This document shows, in pieces, positions 17,078 to 25,013 of a stretch of 64,000 nt of DNA. The stretch's first letter is position 1. Each line of letters opens with the position of its first letter. The stretch spans positions 186,001 to 250,000 of the forward strand of contig NC_007950.1 of assembly GCF_000013865.1 (NCBI RefSeq), in the 5' to 3' direction. Source of the DNA: Polaromonas sp. JS666 (GTDB lineage: Bacteria > Pseudomonadota > Gammaproteobacteria > Burkholderiales > Burkholderiaceae_C). The translations under genes were made by a program, and so were the position numbers. The notes below the pieces were generated by a model. That model was not told the origin of the DNA, made no database searches, and saw nothing but the letters and a program-made list of their open reading frames with translations.

Positions 17078-18748
17078 TTAATGAGCGATATTTGGCTGGA
17101 TCAACACCACGAGGATTTGTCTTTTTGTTGAACCGGTTCGGCTGCCCAGCAGCTTGTTCTCCGCGGCACCAACACCGTTGGCGACGGCCGTCAGGTTGTC
17201 CTGATCAAAGCCGGCGACAACAAGGGTTTCACCGCTTTTCAAGCGCACCCTCTGGATAAAGTTGCTTGTTGCTACATCAGGAGCCTGGATGGAACTGGTC
17301 CCAGACGAAATCGTGTTCAACTTGAGCAGGGAGGAAAGGTCAAGCGAGTACTGCAGCAGCAATTCGTTGCCATCGATGATGTGAGGAACAATCGTCATCG
17401 AGAAGCCCGTCTGTATAACGCCTGGCGTGAGAGAGACCGTTGACCCGACGTTGGCCGTCTGTGTCTGCGAACTTGAGGCTAAATACGACACCTTGCGCCC
17501 AACGTTTACGGGAGCCGGTTGGTTATTCAGTGTCACCAGCGTTGCAGAGGTCAACTCACTGACACGACCTTGCATCGAGAGTGCCGACAGCATGGCTGAC
17601 GAGCCCGCCCAGCGGCTGTTCGAACCAGCGGGCGCGGAGATGATGAGATTTCCAGCGCCGGTCGCCGTTGGGAAGGCTGTCTTCAGAGCCAGCGAATAGG
17701 GGTTTGCAGCTGAGAGGTTTGCGTAGACCGCATCCCAGTTGATGCCATAGTCGTCGCCTTCTGATATCTCGACAGAAAGGACACGAACATTGACAGAAAC
17801 AAGCCGGTTCAATGCTTGATTCTGAGCGGTCACGAAATCGGCTACTTTCTCCATCACCGCCGGCGTGTCTGTCACCGTGATCGTGCCGGTTGCGGGGGAC
17901 GCGCTTACCTTTCCAGCGTTGCTGAGCATCTGCTTGATGCCACTTTCAAGGGCAGTCCAAACAGATAATCCAGCGAAGCCAACACCAGTCGAATTGGTCG
18001 AGCTGCCGCTCTGCGTGGGTCCAGCCAAGCCTGCACCACCCGACGCAGAGGAACTGCCGCCGGAGGACGACGTCGACTCGACAGCACTGCTCAGGCGAGT
18101 ATCGCCAGGGAGTGCCGCAATTCGGAAGGTCCGAGACTCCATCAGGAAGAAGCGCAGTCCATTGCCTTCGACGCGCCAACTGATCCCATAGTAGGCGGAC
18201 ACGAAATTCATGAAACCCGCCAGATTGCCGGAATAGTTGGTTGCCAGCGGTGAGGCGGCAGAAACTGGGCCGGACGGGGTGCCGCTAGGCGAGTAGCCTT
18301 GGGCAGCGCCCATGGGAAACGGTAGTGGCCCTCCGGCCGCCCCCCCCATTGGCAAGGGAGCAACGGCTGCAGGGGTTGTGCCGGCCTGTTGAGGGCGGGT
18401 CGACACATCGGGATCTACCGCGACAGGCAGCCCCGTCATTGACGCGACCAAGCCAGCAACGTCGTTCAGGCTGTTGAACCGTTGGTTGATTTCGACCTGA
18501 ATCGCGTCAGTTTTTGCATTTGCCTTGTCGCGCTCCGAGCGCTCGACCTTTCGGAGTGGTATCCAGCTCTGTTCGCTAAAGGAAACCGGGCCAGATTCAG
18601 CCACCGGGCGCGATGCCAGCAGCTTCTCGGCGCGCTCCCTCGAAACCTCCACCTTTGGCCGGATGGTTTCATTTGAACCTGGGGTGGTGACGCAACCAGC
18701 TGTGAGAGCTGCTGCTGCAACGGACATGATCGACAGTGCAAATTTCAT
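17078..18748 (-). CDS. pilN: PilN-like lipoprotein secretin
   Basis: 556 residues. The start chosen is the ATG at 18748 because it opens a perfect lipoprotein signal (KFALSIMSVAAAALTAGC). Secretin N domains follow (SLNDVAGLVASMTGLPVAVD), then a serine/glycine-rich stretch and the C-terminal secretin domain (NVRVLSVEISEGDDYGINWD; SGETLVVAGFDQDN). It forms the outer-membrane pore of the thin pilus. The start codon overlaps the stop of a truncated iscB ORF (TGATG), and the insertion has displaced whatever ribosome-binding site pilN once had; expression probably depends on coupling. Confidence 0.88.
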   Translation of the reverse strand: MKFALSIMSVAAAALTAGCVTTPGSNETIRPKVEVSRERAEKLLASRPVAESGPVSFSEQSWIPLRKVERSERDKANAKTDAIQVEINQRFNSLNDVAGLVASMTGLPVAVDPDVSTRPQQAGTTPAAVAPLPMGGAAGGPLPFPMGAAQGYSPSGTPSGPVSAASPLATNYSGNLAGFMNFVSAYYGISWRVEGNGLRFFLMESRTFRIAALPGDTRLSSAVESTSSSGGSSSASGGAGLAGPTQSGSSTNSTGVGFAGLSVWTALESGIKQMLSNAGKVSASPATGTITVTDTPAVMEKVADFVTAQNQALNRLVSVNVRVLSVEISEGDDYGINWDAVYANLSAANPYSLALKTAFPTATGAGNLIISAPAGSNSRWAGSSAMLSALSMQGRVSELTSATLVTLNNQPAPVNVGRKVSYLASSSQTQTANVGSTVSLTPGVIQTGFSMTIVPHIIDGNELLLQYSLDLSSLLKLNTISSGTSSIQAPDVATSNFIQRVRLKSGETLVVAGFDQDNLTAVANGVGAAENKLLGSRTGSTKRQILVVLIQPNIAH

Positions 18749-19719
18749 CAGATTGCGCGTGAAACCCTGCCATTCATGGCGGGGAGGTAGAGCGCCGGAT
18801 GCGCAGCATCCGATGCCTTGGGCCATACCTGCTCACGCCCTGTGTGATCGGCCCGGTTGAAGAAATACCCATACCCGTCGTTGCGCTGCGTCACCCGGCA
18901 ATGCTTATGGCTGATGCCCTGAACCACGCCGGAGATTCCGCCCTGATGGGTCTGGATGTTGAAACTGCCGCTGGCGCGTACCGCCACTCGGCCAACGTGA
19001 ACCCCGGCCTTGACGCCCTTGGGCACTTCGGCGCGCACCATATCGCCGGTGCCAAAGCCCTGCACACGCTTGCCGCGCATCAGGTACTCGCGCAGCTCAT
19101 AGCCGAACAAGGTGCCTTGCTGGTACTCCACGCCGGAAATTTCTGGGTTTTGCAGTGCCTGCATGTCAAAGCGCACCAGCTCGGAGCTGATGGCCCTCAC
19201 CGGCGCCCAACGTTGAATGCGCCTGACCCAGGCCATGGCCGTGTCCACCCGGTGCTGCAGGGAGGGCGCGATCCAGCCGGACTTCTTGTTGCCGCGGTTC
19301 AGGAACCTGGGTGCGCGACAGCGCAAATTGCTCCTGCGGCGCCGGCGCATCTGACGACGAGCCGTCAAGGCTTCGGATATCTGCCGGCCCCGGTGGACCA
19401 GATCCAGCAGGTTGATGACGGCTACCCCACTATGAATTTCACCCGTGGACGCGTCAACCGATTCCACATCCCTCACCAGCGCGACGCCGGTGGTCTTGCT
19501 GCCCGGATCGAGCTTGATCCGTAGCGGCTGAAAGTCGCAGGCGGCGGCCTGACGGTCAACAAGCCGGATCACCAGTGGCACCAGCCGATGCACGCGCGCC
19601 CGGCCGCGTGCCAGCAGCAGCCTGGCCCGCTTCTCGGTGCACGGCATCAATGCCTTGCCCTGGTTGTCCAACACGAAAACTGCCACACCAACTCCTGACA
19701 TCAATAATTCACACTGCAA
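18748..19719 (-). CDS. iscB: Truncated IscB lacking HNH and RuvC-III
   Basis: 323 residues versus 489 in the sister copy. Retained: PLMP-type N-terminus (GKALMPCTEKRARLLLARG), RuvC-I (LDPGSKTTGVALVRD), arginine-rich bridge helix (RRQMRRRRRSNLRCRAPRF), RuvC-II with its Glu (AISSELVRFDMQ) and the C-terminal domain. Missing: residues corresponding to 213-379 of the intact protein, i.e. the whole HNH module and RuvC-III. The junction REYL/MRGK falls in short homologous sequences (CGCGAGTAYYTG against CGCGGGTACCTG), so a simple recombination event explains it. It should be unable to cut DNA but may still bind its guide RNA. The ORF is open throughout and ends in TGATG with pilN. Confidence 0.85.
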   Translation of the reverse strand: MQCELLMSGVGVAVFVLDNQGKALMPCTEKRARLLLARGRARVHRLVPLVIRLVDRQAAACDFQPLRIKLDPGSKTTGVALVRDVESVDASTGEIHSGVAVINLLDLVHRGRQISEALTARRQMRRRRRSNLRCRAPRFLNRGNKKSGWIAPSLQHRVDTAMAWVRRIQRWAPVRAISSELVRFDMQALQNPEISGVEYQQGTLFGYELREYLMRGKRVQGFGTGDMVRAEVPKGVKAGVHVGRVAVRASGSFNIQTHQGGISGVVQGISHKHCRVTQRNDGYGYFFNRADHTGREQVWPKASDAAHPALYLPAMNGRVSRAI

Positions 19720-20042
19720 ACTGTGCAGCCAGGCCGTCTTTCCAGCGGTCAGCCCTTACGGGCCTGGTGACGGCTCTGGTGCGCCTCACGACGCTCCAGA
19801 ACGCTCCCCTCGGGAATGTCAGCAACCGGCTCCAGCCCTTGCGAGCTGCGATCAAGACCTTCGGACCTTTACCTTTGTCCAGCATGATCAAGACCTTACA
19901 GAGCAGCGAACTGAGGAAGCATTCGCTGGTGTGTCTGAACGACCTGTTGCTAACGTAGCGGGTTGATTACCGCTTTCCCTGGTCAACCTGGCTTGGCTCC
20001 TTTCAGTTCCAAGCCCCATCCTTTAGGGTGGGGTGATTGACT
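18749..20042 (-). mobile_element. IscB (IS200/IS605-like) element, deleted copy, between pilL and pilN
   Basis: A 1,294-base element read on the minus strand, nearly identical to the copy at 45855-47646 over its whole length except for one missing 498-base block. The left end begins AGTCAATCACCCCACCC and folds into CCCCA/TGGGG-type stems; near the right end GCCATGAATGGC forms a subterminal hairpin. No inverted terminal repeats and no transposase, as expected for non-autonomous elements moved by TnpA in trans. It fills exactly the gap between the pilL stop (20044-20046) and the pilN ATG (18748). The ends are placed by where the two copies stop matching and could shift by a few bases. Confidence 0.85.
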
Positions 20043-20058
20043 CTTAGAACTCCGAAAT
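19720..20058 (-). ncRNA. Predicted omega-RNA of the pil-operon IscB copy, with guide
   Basis: The 323 bases between the iscB start and the element's left end are almost unchanged between the two copies and have no ORF of their own. On the minus strand they can form several hairpins, e.g. GCCC-GTAA-GGGC and GCGAA...TTCGC, and the terminal CCCCA...TGGGG stem. In IscB systems the scaffold lies upstream of iscB and the guide is the sequence just outside the left end; here that is the complement of about 20043-20058, the last codons of pilL (reading ATTTCGGAGTTCTAAG). Exact RNA ends are not determined. Confidence 0.65.
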
Positions 20059-20472
20059 GCGGACCGTCTTGTTGCCGCGGTAGAAAACAGCCTGAAGCCG
20101 CGCTCCGGCCTCATTGGCACCCTTGAGCAGCGTCGTCACCGACTCTTCGAAGCCCCCAGGAAGAGTCATGTTCTGATCGAGCACATATTCGGGAGCCTGC
20201 CAAATGAGGTTCCAGCCGGCGCGCTTGCCAAAGTCCCTCAGTTGCTCGTCCACGCGCTTTCCTTTGACGATTTCCATGAGAGGCACTTCCGGCGCCGCCG
20301 GCGCAAGTGGCACTGCTGCAGCAGGGCGTGGCTGATTCGGCGCAGCGAATGGCAAGGCGGGCTTGTCTACGAAGGGCTCCGTAGAGACCTGAATGGTTTG
20401 GGCGCTGGCGGCGAATGGCGCGCAGGCGATCACGATTTGCAGCGTGCTTTTGAGGATATGGTTGGTATTCAT
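20044..20472 (-). CDS. pilL: PilL-like TcpQ-domain protein
   Basis: 142 residues: signal peptide (LQIVIACAPFAASA), proline-rich linker, then a TcpQ-type domain (VDEQLRDFGKRAGWNLIWQA ... ESVTTLLKGANEAGARLQAV). TcpQ/PilL proteins assist outer-membrane insertion or stability of the pilus secretin. It is shorter than IncI PilL and follows a longer protein with a related C-terminal TcpQ domain. The TAA stop at 20046-20044 lies about two bases from the IscB element. Confidence 0.7.
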   Translation of the reverse strand: MNTNHILKSTLQIVIACAPFAASAQTIQVSTEPFVDKPALPFAAPNQPRPAAAVPLAPAAPEVPLMEIVKGKRVDEQLRDFGKRAGWNLIWQAPEYVLDQNMTLPGGFEESVTTLLKGANEAGARLQAVFYRGNKTVRISEF

Positions 20473-20473
20473 T

Positions 20474-21748
20474 TCAATCGCCCGTGATTACAAGAACTTG
20501 ATTGCTGTATGCAGTGGCCTTGATGTGGTAGCCCACCGACTTCGCCTGCGTAACTACGTAGTCGGCAGCCTGGAGGAAATCGGGATGCGACAGCGGTCGC
20601 TCCGCGTCGGCGGTAATTTCCACAGTCGGCGCGCCCTTCCAAACCACCTTCCAACCTGCGTCCTTCGCCCAACGACCCAGCATGTTTTCAATGTTCTGGT
20701 CGGCCTTGCGAATGGACCAGGCTGAAACTGCTGGGAGGCTTTGGGCGGGCGCCGGGGCGCCTGAGTGGCGAGATGGCGCTGCCCCTTTCAGCCGTTGCAC
20801 TGCCTCGGATGGGGTGATTCGCCCGGCACGGAGCGCTTCCACCACGGCAAGGTCGGAGTCGCCTTGGCCAAGGCGAGTTGTGCTGCTTGGCGTCTGGACG
20901 CGCGCCGGCGCAGCTTCCGACCAGGTGATAGTGGTCGGATTAAGTAACTTCTTCCCGCTGTTCTGGAGTTGGTCGTCGAAAAGGAAACCGACCTTGACCG
21001 ATATTGCAGACGGAGTCGCACCGGCCGCGACAAGAGCGTTCCGAACTACCCGGGCCCGTTCCGTTCCTCCGACGTCGGCCGGATGAGTGTCATCCGCAGA
21101 CGAGATGACAATGCGCAGTGAGCCTGCGAGCGTCGCGGCGAGCTGTTTGAGCCGTTTTTCGCTTTCCTTGTCCAGCTTCGCCGACCCGCGCTCGAACAGT
21201 ATGCTTTTGGTCTGTTCCGTTTCTGCTGAAGCCCACGTGACCTGGTCACCGCGGGCAGGCTGGGCGTACGTGTTGTCCGTCCAATCATTGCGCTTGGTAT
21301 AGGTCTGCGCAAATGAAGAGGCGCCTGCTGTCGGTGAGAGAGAGGCTAAGGTCAGCTTTTCGACTGGTGTCGCACCTTGTGGCGTCCCGCGCTGCTGATA
21401 CTGCGGAGCCGAGCTAAGCGCCGAAGAATGGGTGATTCTCGCGCTCGATGCCCCTAACTGAGCCACAAAATCTCCGGGTGTGCCGTTGAGAACCGTGTAG
21501 GGCCCTTCCTGCCTTGGGATCAGGAGCTGGGCCGTGCGCGTCGAAATGAACGCGGGAATGTCGTCCGACGCACGGTATTGGAGATATGTGCGCTGCCCGT
21601 CGTCAAAGACTTGCAGTGGCTTTGCCCGCGAATCCCCTTGCACCGCGTAGTCGAAGTTGAAACGGTCCATTGCAGTGGGACCTGAGGCCGACATGCCGTT
21701 GGCCGCAGTGAGCGCAAGGACGGTTGTGACGAATGTGAGCTTGCTCAT
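20474..21748 (-). CDS. Chimeric VirB9-CTD / OmpA-like / TcpQ-domain protein
   Basis: 424 residues with a signal peptide. Residues ~29-105 resemble the C-terminal domain of VirB9/TrbG: RFNFDYAVQGDSRAKPLQVF aligns with LQFNYLITGTDAIKPSQVF of the TrbG gene 1.3 kb upstream, both followed by DDGxRTY. Residues ~182-256 look like an OmpA peptidoglycan-binding domain (ILFERGSAKLDKESEKRLKQ ... RARVVRNALVAAGA). Residues ~342-422 are a TcpQ/PilL domain (NIENMLGRWAKDAGWKVVWK). It sits at the junction of the T4SS genes and the pilus genes. The combination suggests a link between the T4SS core complex, the cell wall and the pilus secretin; I know no precedent for this exact fusion. Confidence 0.65.
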   Translation of the reverse strand: MSKLTFVTTVLALTAANGMSASGPTAMDRFNFDYAVQGDSRAKPLQVFDDGQRTYLQYRASDDIPAFISTRTAQLLIPRQEGPYTVLNGTPGDFVAQLGASSARITHSSALSSAPQYQQRGTPQGATPVEKLTLASLSPTAGASSFAQTYTKRNDWTDNTYAQPARGDQVTWASAETEQTKSILFERGSAKLDKESEKRLKQLAATLAGSLRIVISSADDTHPADVGGTERARVVRNALVAAGATPSAISVKVGFLFDDQLQNSGKKLLNPTTITWSEAAPARVQTPSSTTRLGQGDSDLAVVEALRAGRITPSEAVQRLKGAAPSRHSGAPAPAQSLPAVSAWSIRKADQNIENMLGRWAKDAGWKVVWKGAPTVEITADAERPLSHPDFLQAADYVVTQAKSVGYHIKATAYSNQVLVITGD

Positions 21749-21753
21749 TTGAA

Positions 21754-23022
21754 CTAACCTCGAAAGGGAGAAGGGAAAAGCATGTCGCGCCGGACTTCAA
21801 TAACGACCCTCGCGCCCGAGGGGATGCTGATGGTCGGTGCCACTTCGCGGTTCCGCTCAAGAATGGACTTCGCGGTGTCGGTCAGGATCTGGCCGGTCGC
21901 CGACAGCCCGCCGGCTTGACCATTGGTTCCCTGTGGAACGGCCTTCGTCGATACGACGCGGTCTGCCAGAAGACCGATCAGGAGGCTTGTTCCAAACAAG
22001 CGAAAATAGTGGTTGTCAACGTCGCCTTTCACCCCCGCTCGGCCGGCTGCATCCCCGCCGTTGAAGGATCCAAGATCGAACGACTGACCGTTGGGAAGCA
22101 CAAGCCGGGTGAAAGCAAACAACAGCCGTTCCTGGCCCATGCGCACGTCCGATGAGTATTCGCCAATTGCCAGCGTGCCCTTCGGCAATACCAGGTTGCG
22201 CTGGGTAGTGGAGTCATAGATGTCGCGCGTGGTGCGCGCGGTGATGACGCCCGGGAGGTCGCTGTTGATCTCCCGAAGTGTCACAGCCTCGATCACGCTA
22301 CCTTGAGTCAGCATCAAAGGTGCTTCAGGGAGCGACGGAAGAAGACCAGGGTCTTTCCGTGAAGGGGCGAATTCTTTCAACCAAGACTTGTCTGCTGCAC
22401 GGCCAGCGGGGGCCTGCTGCGGCCGCTGAGAATTGAGAAGGCCCGAGACCTGGGACAGATCTCCTGCTTTAGCCGACGCTGCTTCCCTTCGCGCCTGCGC
22501 GATCTTTTCCTGTTCGATGAGTTGGGAAATCGGGTCCAGCTTCTCGGAGGGAGCTTGTGCCGGCGCGAGCGCCTGGTCAAATACCACCGGCTTGGCATTG
22601 GAAATCTCTGTCTCGCGGACGGCTTCTAGTGAAGCCGCAGTGCCAAGTTTGGAGCTCGCCGGCGGACTGCCAAGATCGACCGGGAACGGCTGCGGCCGCA
22701 CACCCGTGTCAGGAGCTGAAGCGCTGGGCAGCGGTGCCTTGGCGGCCGCGTCTCCGCGAAGCGCAGCTGGCACACCCGCCTTGTCAGCAAATGCGGTCAC
22801 ATCCTTCGGGTCGCCCTTGACGCCAGCGTCTTTTGCCGCGGTTGCTTCCTGCAACGTGACCTTTTTGCTAGCGTCCTCACCTTTCGTAGGTGTAGAAACG
22901 TCGCTGTACCACGAATAGCAGCCAATGGCCAATAGGATGCCAATACCCAAAAACGCCAAGATGTTCTTGGGCGGGACGCCCGTCGGCGCGGTGGTTTTGG
23001 GGGAAAGGAGGTTATCGGCCAT
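21754..23022 (-). CDS. trbI: TrbI/VirB10 T4SS core-complex protein
   Basis: 422 residues. One N-terminal transmembrane helix (ILAFLGIGILLAIGCYSWY), a long Pro/Ala-rich periplasmic linker, and the conserved VirB10 beta-barrel domain: LTQGSVIEAVTLREINSDLP, then RNLVLPKGTLAIGEYSSDV, LVLPNGQSFDLGSFNGGD and the C-terminal GARVVIEVRRDMLFP. It spans both membranes and gates the channel. Overlaps the trbG stop by 11 bases. Confidence 0.9.
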   Translation of the reverse strand: MADNLLSPKTTAPTGVPPKNILAFLGIGILLAIGCYSWYSDVSTPTKGEDASKKVTLQEATAAKDAGVKGDPKDVTAFADKAGVPAALRGDAAAKAPLPSASAPDTGVRPQPFPVDLGSPPASSKLGTAASLEAVRETEISNAKPVVFDQALAPAQAPSEKLDPISQLIEQEKIAQARREAASAKAGDLSQVSGLLNSQRPQQAPAGRAADKSWLKEFAPSRKDPGLLPSLPEAPLMLTQGSVIEAVTLREINSDLPGVITARTTRDIYDSTTQRNLVLPKGTLAIGEYSSDVRMGQERLLFAFTRLVLPNGQSFDLGSFNGGDAAGRAGVKGDVDNHYFRLFGTSLLIGLLADRVVSTKAVPQGTNGQAGGLSATGQILTDTAKSILERNREVAPTISIPSGARVVIEVRRDMLFPSPFRG

Positions 23023-23818
23023 TGATCAATCCACCGAAGAAGTTCCGGCGCCCCTCTTTTTCCACGCGCACTTCCTGCTTACCCAACTTGAGCAAGAAGA
23101 TCCCGCCCACGCCCTGGGCTATCAGGTAGCCGTCCTTGACAGCGTAGTTCACCAGTGAAGCTTCGCTGTCCTTGAGGGTGAACAGTGCGGGCATTTCCTG
23201 CATACCCTCAGGGATCCGGAAATAGGTCCGTATTCCGTCATCGAAGACCTGCGATGGTTTGATGGCGTCGGTCCCAGTGATGAGGTAATTGAACTGGAGC
23301 TTGTCGATCGCAAGCGCTGACTCGCCGCCGCCTGCAACGCGGACGGGCTGTTCAGACTGCGCGGCTATCTCCCTCTGCGGCGCGCCTCTTGAGGAGGCCG
23401 CTACATCCTGAAGGACCATCTCAGGGTTGTTCCATGTGACTCGTTGGTGCCACTTCCCAGTCTCATTCGCGCTTCGAAGAATGAGTTGATAGGTGGTTTT
23501 GTTCGTCACCAGGCTAGCGCTGGTCGTCAGTCCTTCAAACTTTGGCTTGATGAAGATGTGCTCGCGGCTCGCGGACACCTGAAATACAAAGTTGACCGTG
23601 TCGCCGGCGACAAGTGAAAGGACCTGTTCCCCTGGTGCAAGCATCACGTCTGTGACTGATTTGGGGCGCGTAAGAATCAAGTACGTGACATCTGGGTCGA
23701 AGTCGAATGTCACCAAGCGTGTGTCGCCATTCACAGGAGTGGCGATCTGCTGGGCATTGGCAGCTGGCCCAGCCAAGTGGAACAGACACGTCGCGATGGC
23801 TGCAGCTAGAAATCTCAT
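23012..23818 (-). CDS. trbG: TrbG/VirB9 outer-membrane core protein
   Basis: 268 residues, signal peptide (AAAIATCLFHLAGPAANA). N-terminal VirB9 domain (RLVTFDFDPDVTYLILTRP) and C-terminal domain (QVFDDGIRTYFRIPEGMQEM ... ASLVNYAVKDGYLIAQGV) that binds VirB7/VirB10 at the outer membrane. The start overlaps the trbF stop by four bases (ATGA). No separate VirB7/TrbH lipoprotein gene is visible beside it. Confidence 0.88.
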   Translation of the reverse strand: MRFLAAAIATCLFHLAGPAANAQQIATPVNGDTRLVTFDFDPDVTYLILTRPKSVTDVMLAPGEQVLSLVAGDTVNFVFQVSASREHIFIKPKFEGLTTSASLVTNKTTYQLILRSANETGKWHQRVTWNNPEMVLQDVAASSRGAPQREIAAQSEQPVRVAGGGESALAIDKLQFNYLITGTDAIKPSQVFDDGIRTYFRIPEGMQEMPALFTLKDSEASLVNYAVKDGYLIAQGVGGIFLLKLGKQEVRVEKEGRRNFFGGLINGR

Positions 23819-24495
23819 TTCACACCCTCTTTGAAGCGCTCGAAGTACGAAAAGGTGATGCCGAGTGGGTTGTCCATAAGTTGGGCCTCAGACTCCGGAG
23901 GGACGGTTTTGTAGTGGATGGTGAAGCGCCAGTTCTCCACGATGGGCGGGTTCTGGCTGATCCGCTCGTTGGTGGTCACAGTCGCAAAGATCAGGCCCGG
24001 CTGCGAGGTGTCCACGGAAGAAACGATTGCCTCACGGACAAGCCCGGGCTGCTTGGCTAAGCGCTCGAAGGGCTGGTCACTTGCAATTAGGTCTTTGACT
24101 TTACCGATGGCTTTGTCACTGGAGCGACCCATGGCGGTTTCAAAGTTGCCCCTGGTGAGGTAGGGGTCGATCGTCATCAGGTTGCGGATATAGTTCCTCG
24201 CCTCTGCCTTGACGAAACGCGCGTCCGGCCGGAACTGTTCAGCTTTGAACGGCTGCGCGACCAGGAGTTTTTCCGAGTTGGTCTCAACAAGGTAAACAAC
24301 GACCTGCTTGAGAGGAATGAGGAACGCGAGCGAGAACGACTGGAGGATGTTCATGAAAAGCAGGAACACGGCCACCACGAACCATCGCGAGCCGTGTGTC
24401 GCGGCGTTCCCATAGAGCTCAGAGAATTTGCGGGAAGCATCTATCTCAGCGATCGGTGGGGTGTTGAGCAAAGAGGGGGGCTTTTTTCCGAACAT
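23815..24495 (-). CDS. trbF: TrbF/VirB8 inner-membrane T4SS protein
   Basis: 226 residues from the ATG at 24495. Short cytoplasmic N-terminus, one transmembrane helix (WFVVAVFLLFMNILQSFSLA), and a periplasmic NTF2-like VirB8 domain ending NPLGITFSYFERFKEG. It nucleates T4SS assembly. It is the first gene of a transcription unit: a terminator at 24584-24615 and the AATT-N7-ATTTC box at 24523-24553 lie directly upstream. Confidence 0.85.
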   Translation of the reverse strand: MFGKKPPSLLNTPPIAEIDASRKFSELYGNAATHGSRWFVVAVFLLFMNILQSFSLAFLIPLKQVVVYLVETNSEKLLVAQPFKAEQFRPDARFVKAEARNYIRNLMTIDPYLTRGNFETAMGRSSDKAIGKVKDLIASDQPFERLAKQPGLVREAIVSSVDTSQPGLIFATVTTNERISQNPPIVENWRFTIHYKTVPPESEAQLMDNPLGITFSYFERFKEGVK

Positions 24496-24522
24496 GCCCT
24501 CACTGTAAAAAGCAAATGCATC

Positions 24523-24553
24523 AAAAATTTCGGAGAAATAGGCCCCAATTCGC
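24523..24553 (-). promoter_or_regulatory. Conserved AATT-N7-ATTTC box upstream of trbF
   Basis: On the minus strand AATT-GGGGCCT-ATTTC, 30-60 bases before the trbF start. The same arrangement (AATT, seven mostly G/C bases, ATTTC) occurs upstream of trbB, traI and the genes starting at 51632 and 56119. Probable activator or promoter element; binding protein inferred to be the FlhDC-like pair. Confidence 0.55.
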
Positions 24554-24583
24554 AGTTTTGTCCCTTTCTGGGCCCGAAAACGC

Positions 24584-24615
24584 AAAAGCCCACCCGTTTT
24601 AAGGGGTGGGCTTTT
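24584..24615 (-). terminator. Rho-independent terminator upstream of trbF
   Basis: Perfect 12-bp stem AAAAGCCCACCC / GGGTGGGCTTTT with an 8-base loop. It can act in either direction; it ends the eexN-to-24630 transcript and separates it from the trbF promoter region. Confidence 0.85.
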
Positions 24616-24629
24616 CGTAGGCTGTCAGC

Positions 24630-25013
24630 TTAGGGGCGGTATCCGTTTTCCAGGCGGTCCTGCCAGGATTGTTCAACTTCAGTTCGTGAAGAGTCCAATT
24701 CTTGCTGGGCTGCGTTTTGAGTCAGGAGCTCATCCTCCTCACGCTCTTCGGCCATAACACGAGCCTCCTCAGCAAACAATGCTGCGGCGTCGTGCCCTTC
24801 AGTCGGAGCAGGCGCAGAAATTTCAGTACCTTCCGCCGTCTCATTCTGACCCGCTGGGGACTGACTATAGCGGCTGACGGAAGATGGCTGGCCAGCTCCC
24901 CAAAGCGTTGAAATGAAGAGGTAGGCGACGTAGCAAAGTCCCATCAAAATGCTCACCCCTGGAAACACAAGGAGCATTGCAGCCGCAAATCCCCAATAGA
25001 GCAGTTTGAACAT
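24630..25013 (-). CDS. Small membrane protein with acidic coiled tail
   Basis: 127 residues. Two close N-terminal hydrophobic segments (LLYWGFAAAMLLVFPGVSIL and YVAYLFISTLW), then a Ser/Pro-rich linker and a Glu-rich helical tail (LFAEEARVMAEEREEDELLT). Start is adjacent to the stop of the gene upstream (TAAATG). No family recognised. Last gene before the terminator at 24584; probably an accessory T4SS factor by location. Confidence 0.6.
   Translation of the reverse strand: MFKLLYWGFAAAMLLVFPGVSILMGLCYVAYLFISTLWGAGQPSSVSRYSQSPAGQNETAEGTEISAPAPTEGHDAAALFAEEARVMAEEREEDELLTQNAAQQELDSSRTEVEQSWQDRLENGYRP

Noticed and set aside
18799..19524. Long open frame on the plus strand opposite iscB (and its equivalents near 46 kb)
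   Set aside because: It is a shadow of the GC-rich iscB sequence; the minus-strand frame has all IscB motifs and this frame has no recognisable domain.
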